Of a DNA stretch of 64,000 bases, positions 61,424 through 64,000 are shown in pieces. The DNA is taken from the NCBI RefSeq assembly GCF_003286075.1, contig NZ_QLUV01000005.1, positions 124,001-188,000 of the forward strand, given 5' to 3'. The translations under genes and the position numbers were made by a program. This DNA comes from Paracoccus endophyticus (GTDB lineage Bacteria; Pseudomonadota; Alphaproteobacteria; Rhodobacterales; Rhodobacteraceae). The notes under the pieces are model-generated. The model saw only the letters and a program-made list of their open reading frames with translations. It did not search any database and was not told where the DNA came from. Within the stretch, counting starts at the first letter, position 1. Every line of letters begins with the position of its first letter.

Positions 61424-63706
61424 ATGGACGAGCGGCGGCAGGACACGGTACGGCAGGCGGCACTGGACTATCACGAGCTGCCGCGTCCCGGAAAGCTTGA
61501 GATTCGGGCGACCAAGCCCCTGGCGAACGGCCGCGACCTCAGCCTGGCCTATTCGCCCGGCGTGGCCGAGGCCTGCCTGGAGATCAAGGCCGATCCGTCC
61601 GCGGCCAGCCGCTATACGGCGCGCGGCAACCTGGTCGCCGTTGTCTCGAACGGCACGGCCGTCCTGGGCCTGGGCAACATCGGCCCCTGCGCCGCAAAGC
61701 CGGTGATGGAAGGCAAGGCCGTCCTGTTCAAGAAATTCGCCAACATCGACTGCTTCGACCTCGAAATCGACGAGACGGACCCGGTCAGGCTGGCCGCCAT
61801 CGTCCGCTCGCTCGAGCCGAGCTTCGGCGCCATCAACCTCGAGGACATCAAGGCCCCCGACTGCTTCATCGTGGAAAAACTGTGCCGCGAGTCGATGAAC
61901 ATCCCCGTATTCCACGACGACCAGCACGGCACCGCCATCGTCGTGGGCGCGGCCGCCAGCAACGCCCTGCGCGTCACGGGGCGCTCGTTCGACACGATCA
62001 AGGTCGTCTCGACCGGGGGCGGGGCGGCCGGCATCGCCTGCCTGAACATGCTGCTGAAACTGGGGGTGCGGCGCGAGAACGTGTGGCTGTGCGACATTCA
62101 CGGGCTGGTCCACACGGACCGGGCCGAGGACATGACGCCGCAAAAGGCGGCCTATGCCCAGGCCACCGACCTGCGCACCCTGGACCAGGTGATCGAGGGC
62201 GCCGACCTGTTCCTGGGCCTGTCCGGTCCCGGGGTCCTGTCGCCCCAGATGGTGGCGCGCATGGCCCGGCGCCCGATCGTCTTCGCGCTGGCCAACCCGA
62301 CGCCCGAGATCTTGCCCGAGGACGTGCGCGCCGCAGCACCCGACGCGATCATCGCCACGGGCCGCAGCGACTATCCCAACCAGGTCAACAACGTCCTGTG
62401 CTTTCCCTTTATCTTCCGGGGCGCGCTGGACGTGGGCGCGACCGAGATCAACGACGCGATGCAGCTGGCCTGCATCGAGGGGATCGCAGCCCTTGCCCGC
62501 GCCACCACCAGCGCCGAGGCCGCCGCCGCCTATCGCGGCGAGACGCTGACCTTCGGCCCGAACTATCTGATCCCCAAGCCCTTCGACCCCCGCCTGATCG
62601 GCGTCGTGGCCACGGCCGTCGCCCGCGCGGCGATGGAATCGGGGGTGGCCACCCGCCCCCTGCCCGACATCCACGCCTACAAGCGCCACCTCGACGGCTC
62701 GGTCTTCCGTTCGGCCCTGATCATGCGGCCGGTGTTCGAGGCCTCGGCCACCGCCGAGCGGCGCATCGTCTTTGCCGAGGGCGAGGACGAGCGCGTGCTG
62801 CGGGCCGCGAATGCCATGCTTGAGGAAACCAACGACGTTCCCATCCTGATCGGCCGTCCCGACGTGATCGAAACCCGGGCCGAGCGCGCGGGCCTGCCCA
62901 TCCGACCCAATGTCGATTTCCAGATCGTCAACCCCGAGGATGACCCCCGCTATCGGGAATACTGGGAAACCTATCACACGCTGATGGCGCGGCGCGGGGT
63001 CACGCCCGACATCGCCCGGGCGATCATGCGGACCAACACCACCGCCATCGGCGCCGTGATGGTCCACCGGGGCGAGGCCGACAGCCTGATCTGCGGCTGC
63101 TTCGGCCAGTATTCCTGGCATCTGCGCTATGTGCGCGAGATCCTCGCGCGCGGCGGGCTGCACCCGGTCGGCGCGCTGTCGATGATGATCCAGGAGGAAG
63201 GCCCCCTGTTCATCGCCGACACCCAGGTCAACCACGACCCGTCGCCGCAGGAGGTCGCGGACACCGCGATGGGCTGCGCCCGCCACGTCCGCCGCTTTGG
63301 CCTGACGCCGCGCATCGCGCTGTGCAGCCATTCGCAGTTCGGCAATCTCGACACCCCCTCGGGCCGCAAGATGCGCGAGGCGATGGACATCCTGGCCGAC
63401 CGCGAGGTCGATTTCGTCTATGACGGCGAGATGCACGTCGATGCGGCGCTGGACCCCGCCGTCCGGGCGCGGCTGATGCCGGCGTCCCGGCTGGGGTCCG
63501 ACCCCGCGAACGTGCTGGTCTTTGCCGGCACGGATGCGGCCTCGGCGGTGCGCAACGTGCTCAAGACCCGGGCGCAGGGACTCGAGGTAGGGCCGATCCT
63601 GATGGGCATGGGCAACCGCGCCCATATCGTGACGCCCTCGATCACGGCGCGGGGCCTGCTGAACATCAGCGCGCTGGCGGGAACCCCGGTCGCGCATTAC
63701 GGCTAG
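61424..63706 (+). CDS. maeB: NADP-dependent malic enzyme with phosphotransacetylase-like domain
   Basis: Oxidatively decarboxylates malate to pyruvate, giving NADPH, and controls the exit from the TCA cycle during growth on C2-C4 acids. It has 760 residues, the MaeB length. The malic enzyme domain covers about 1-430 ([60 protein letters not shown], then a GGGAAGIA nucleotide loop and [10 protein letters not shown]). The Pta-like domain covers about 430-760 ([33 protein letters not shown]) and in relatives is regulatory and binds acetyl-CoA. GGAGGGGG precedes ATG 61424. Confidence 0.95.
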   Translation: MDERRQDTVRQAALDYHELPRPGKLEIRATKPLANGRDLSLAYSPGVAEACLEIKADPSAASRYTARGNLVAVVSNGTAVLGLGNIGPCAAKPVMEGKAVLFKKFANIDCFDLEIDETDPVRLAAIVRSLEPSFGAINLEDIKAPDCFIVEKLCRESMNIPVFHDDQHGTAIVVGAAASNALRVTGRSFDTIKVVSTGGGAAGIACLNMLLKLGVRRENVWLCDIHGLVHTDRAEDMTPQKAAYAQATDLRTLDQVIEGADLFLGLSGPGVLSPQMVARMARRPIVFALANPTPEILPEDVRAAAPDAIIATGRSDYPNQVNNVLCFPFIFRGALDVGATEINDAMQLACIEGIAALARATTSAEAAAAYRGETLTFGPNYLIPKPFDPRLIGVVATAVARAAMESGVATRPLPDIHAYKRHLDGSVFRSALIMRPVFEASATAERRIVFAEGEDERVLRAANAMLEETNDVPILIGRPDVIETRAERAGLPIRPNVDFQIVNPEDDPRYREYWETYHTLMARRGVTPDIARAIMRTNTTAIGAVMVHRGEADSLICGCFGQYSWHLRYVREILARGGLHPVGALSMMIQEEGPLFIADTQVNHDPSPQEVADTAMGCARHVRRFGLTPRIALCSHSQFGNLDTPSGRKMREAMDILADREVDFVYDGEMHVDAALDPAVRARLMPASRLGSDPANVLVFAGTDAASAVRNVLKTRAQGLEVGPILMGMGNRAHIVTPSITARGLLNISALAGTPVAHYG

Positions 63707-63739
63707 GGGCGGCTTGCGCGACTCAGGCCCGTCCCGGGG

Positions 63740-63884
63740 TTTGCAAACATTTCGGGATTGGCCAACATGTTTGCTGGCGCATCGAGTTTGCAACGAAAGC
63801 CGCGGACAATGCAGGATTCCTGCACGGCAGGGCGTGACCGATACCGTTAACACGGTTGCCCGGCCCCGCCGCTGTCGCCTATCA
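63740..63884 (+). promoter_or_regulatory. prpE promoter region with TTTGCAAA motifs
   Basis: A perfect TTTGCAAA lies at 63740-63747, with related TTTGCTGG at 63770-63777 and TTTGCAAC at 63787-63794. From memory, the PccR/RamB-type short-chain acyl-CoA regulators of Rhodobacter use paired TTTGCAAA sites. A promoter candidate follows: -35 TTGCCC (63856-63861), 17 bases, -10 CTATCA (63879-63884), about 30 bases before the ATG. Confidence 0.5.
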
Positions 63885-63912
63885 GATTGCTGTCTCGGGA
63901 GGGGGACCGATC

Positions 63913-64000
63913 ATGACCTACGCCGAAACCTACAGCCGCTGGAAACAGGATCCCGAGGCGTTCTGGATGGACGCCGCGCAGGCGATCGACTGGGCCACGC
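63913..64000 (+). CDS. prpE: Propionyl-CoA synthetase (start only)
   Basis: Only the first 29 codons are in the window. MTYAETYSRW, then DPEAFWMDAAQAIDW, match the N-terminus of PrpE-type acyl-CoA synthetases better than Acs, which starts differently. The ATG follows GGGAGGGGGACC. The enzyme would activate propionate with ATP and CoA. An acetyl-CoA synthetase cannot be ruled out from so short a piece, but the TTTGCAAA motifs upstream fit propionate control. Confidence 0.7.
   Translation, partial: MTYAETYSRWKQDPEAFWMDAAQAIDWAT

Noticed and set aside
61277..63853. Minus-strand frame of over 850 codons upstream of cdd
   Set aside because: It lies opposite maeB and gives a His/Gln/Gly-rich shadow translation; cdd starts at 61276.
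1..64000. Insertion sequences, prophage, CRISPR arrays, defence islands
   Set aside because: No transposase, integrase, phage structural gene, Cas protein or regularly spaced repeat was seen on either strand.

Overview
The window is a 64 kb piece of an alphaproteobacterial chromosome, most probably from the genus Paracoccus or a close member of the Rhodobacteraceae. The signs are a very high GC content, the blocks ung-trpC-moaC-moeA-lexA and rpsT-dnaA-dnaN-recF, a ccoNOQP-ccoGHIS cluster beside uspA, fnrP and hemN, a GAAC-N7-GAAC SOS box in front of lexA, and methylsuccinyl-CoA dehydrogenase. Genes are packed tightly, often with ATGA overlaps. I see no insertion sequence, prophage, CRISPR array or rRNA operon, and only one tRNA gene (Phe).

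Layout. 1-3823: end of ung, then trpC, moaC, moeA and SOS-controlled lexA. 4032-7068: heme genes hemC, hemE and hemF. 7144-10764: a small lipoprotein, an RsmC-like methyltransferase, clpS and a SPOR-tailed D,D-carboxypeptidase. 11199-22766: a microaerobic respiration block (ccoSIHG, ccoPQON, uspA, fnrP, hemN) with three FNR boxes. 22846-24270: bacterioferritin and its ferredoxin, then the decayed end of a DUF1513 gene. 24278-27209: a sulfotransferase divergent from a GT14 glycosyltransferase, then a HIT protein. 27327-34889: a tripartite tricarboxylate transporter with two different binding proteins, a two-component system, and a divergent PepSY protein plus cytochrome b561. 35201-39725: rhodanese, tRNA-Phe, the infA-maf-rng-yacG run and glutaryl-CoA dehydrogenase. 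39979-46523: a very long OmpA-family protein, small genes, dapE and methylsuccinyl-CoA dehydrogenase. 46678-54805: META lipoprotein, recO, adenine deaminase, a VOC protein, recF-dnaN-dnaA and rpsT. 55100-61276: a SPOR protein, then the nucleoside salvage operon cdd-deoA-orf-deoB-add-upp. 61424-64000: maeB and the start of prpE.

How the genes work together. FnrP would sense oxygen and act at boxes in front of ccoN/uspA, ccoG and hemN/fnrP. This would switch on the high-affinity cbb3 oxidase, its copper-loading and assembly proteins, and oxygen-independent heme synthesis together. Bacterioferritin and Bfd store and release iron next door. Methylsuccinyl-CoA dehydrogenase, malic enzyme, propionyl-CoA synthetase and glutaryl-CoA dehydrogenase point to growth on acetate, propionate and other acyl-CoA precursors through the ethylmalonyl-CoA pathway.

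Most of the window is ordinary core genome. The less ordinary points are a 104-codon frame fitted exactly between deoA and deoB, a CcoP with about 95 extra N-terminal residues, a RecO with a low-complexity tail, an fnrP whose start codon lies inside an FNR box, a DUF1513 pseudogene beside bacterioferritin, and the sulfotransferase/GT14 pair.
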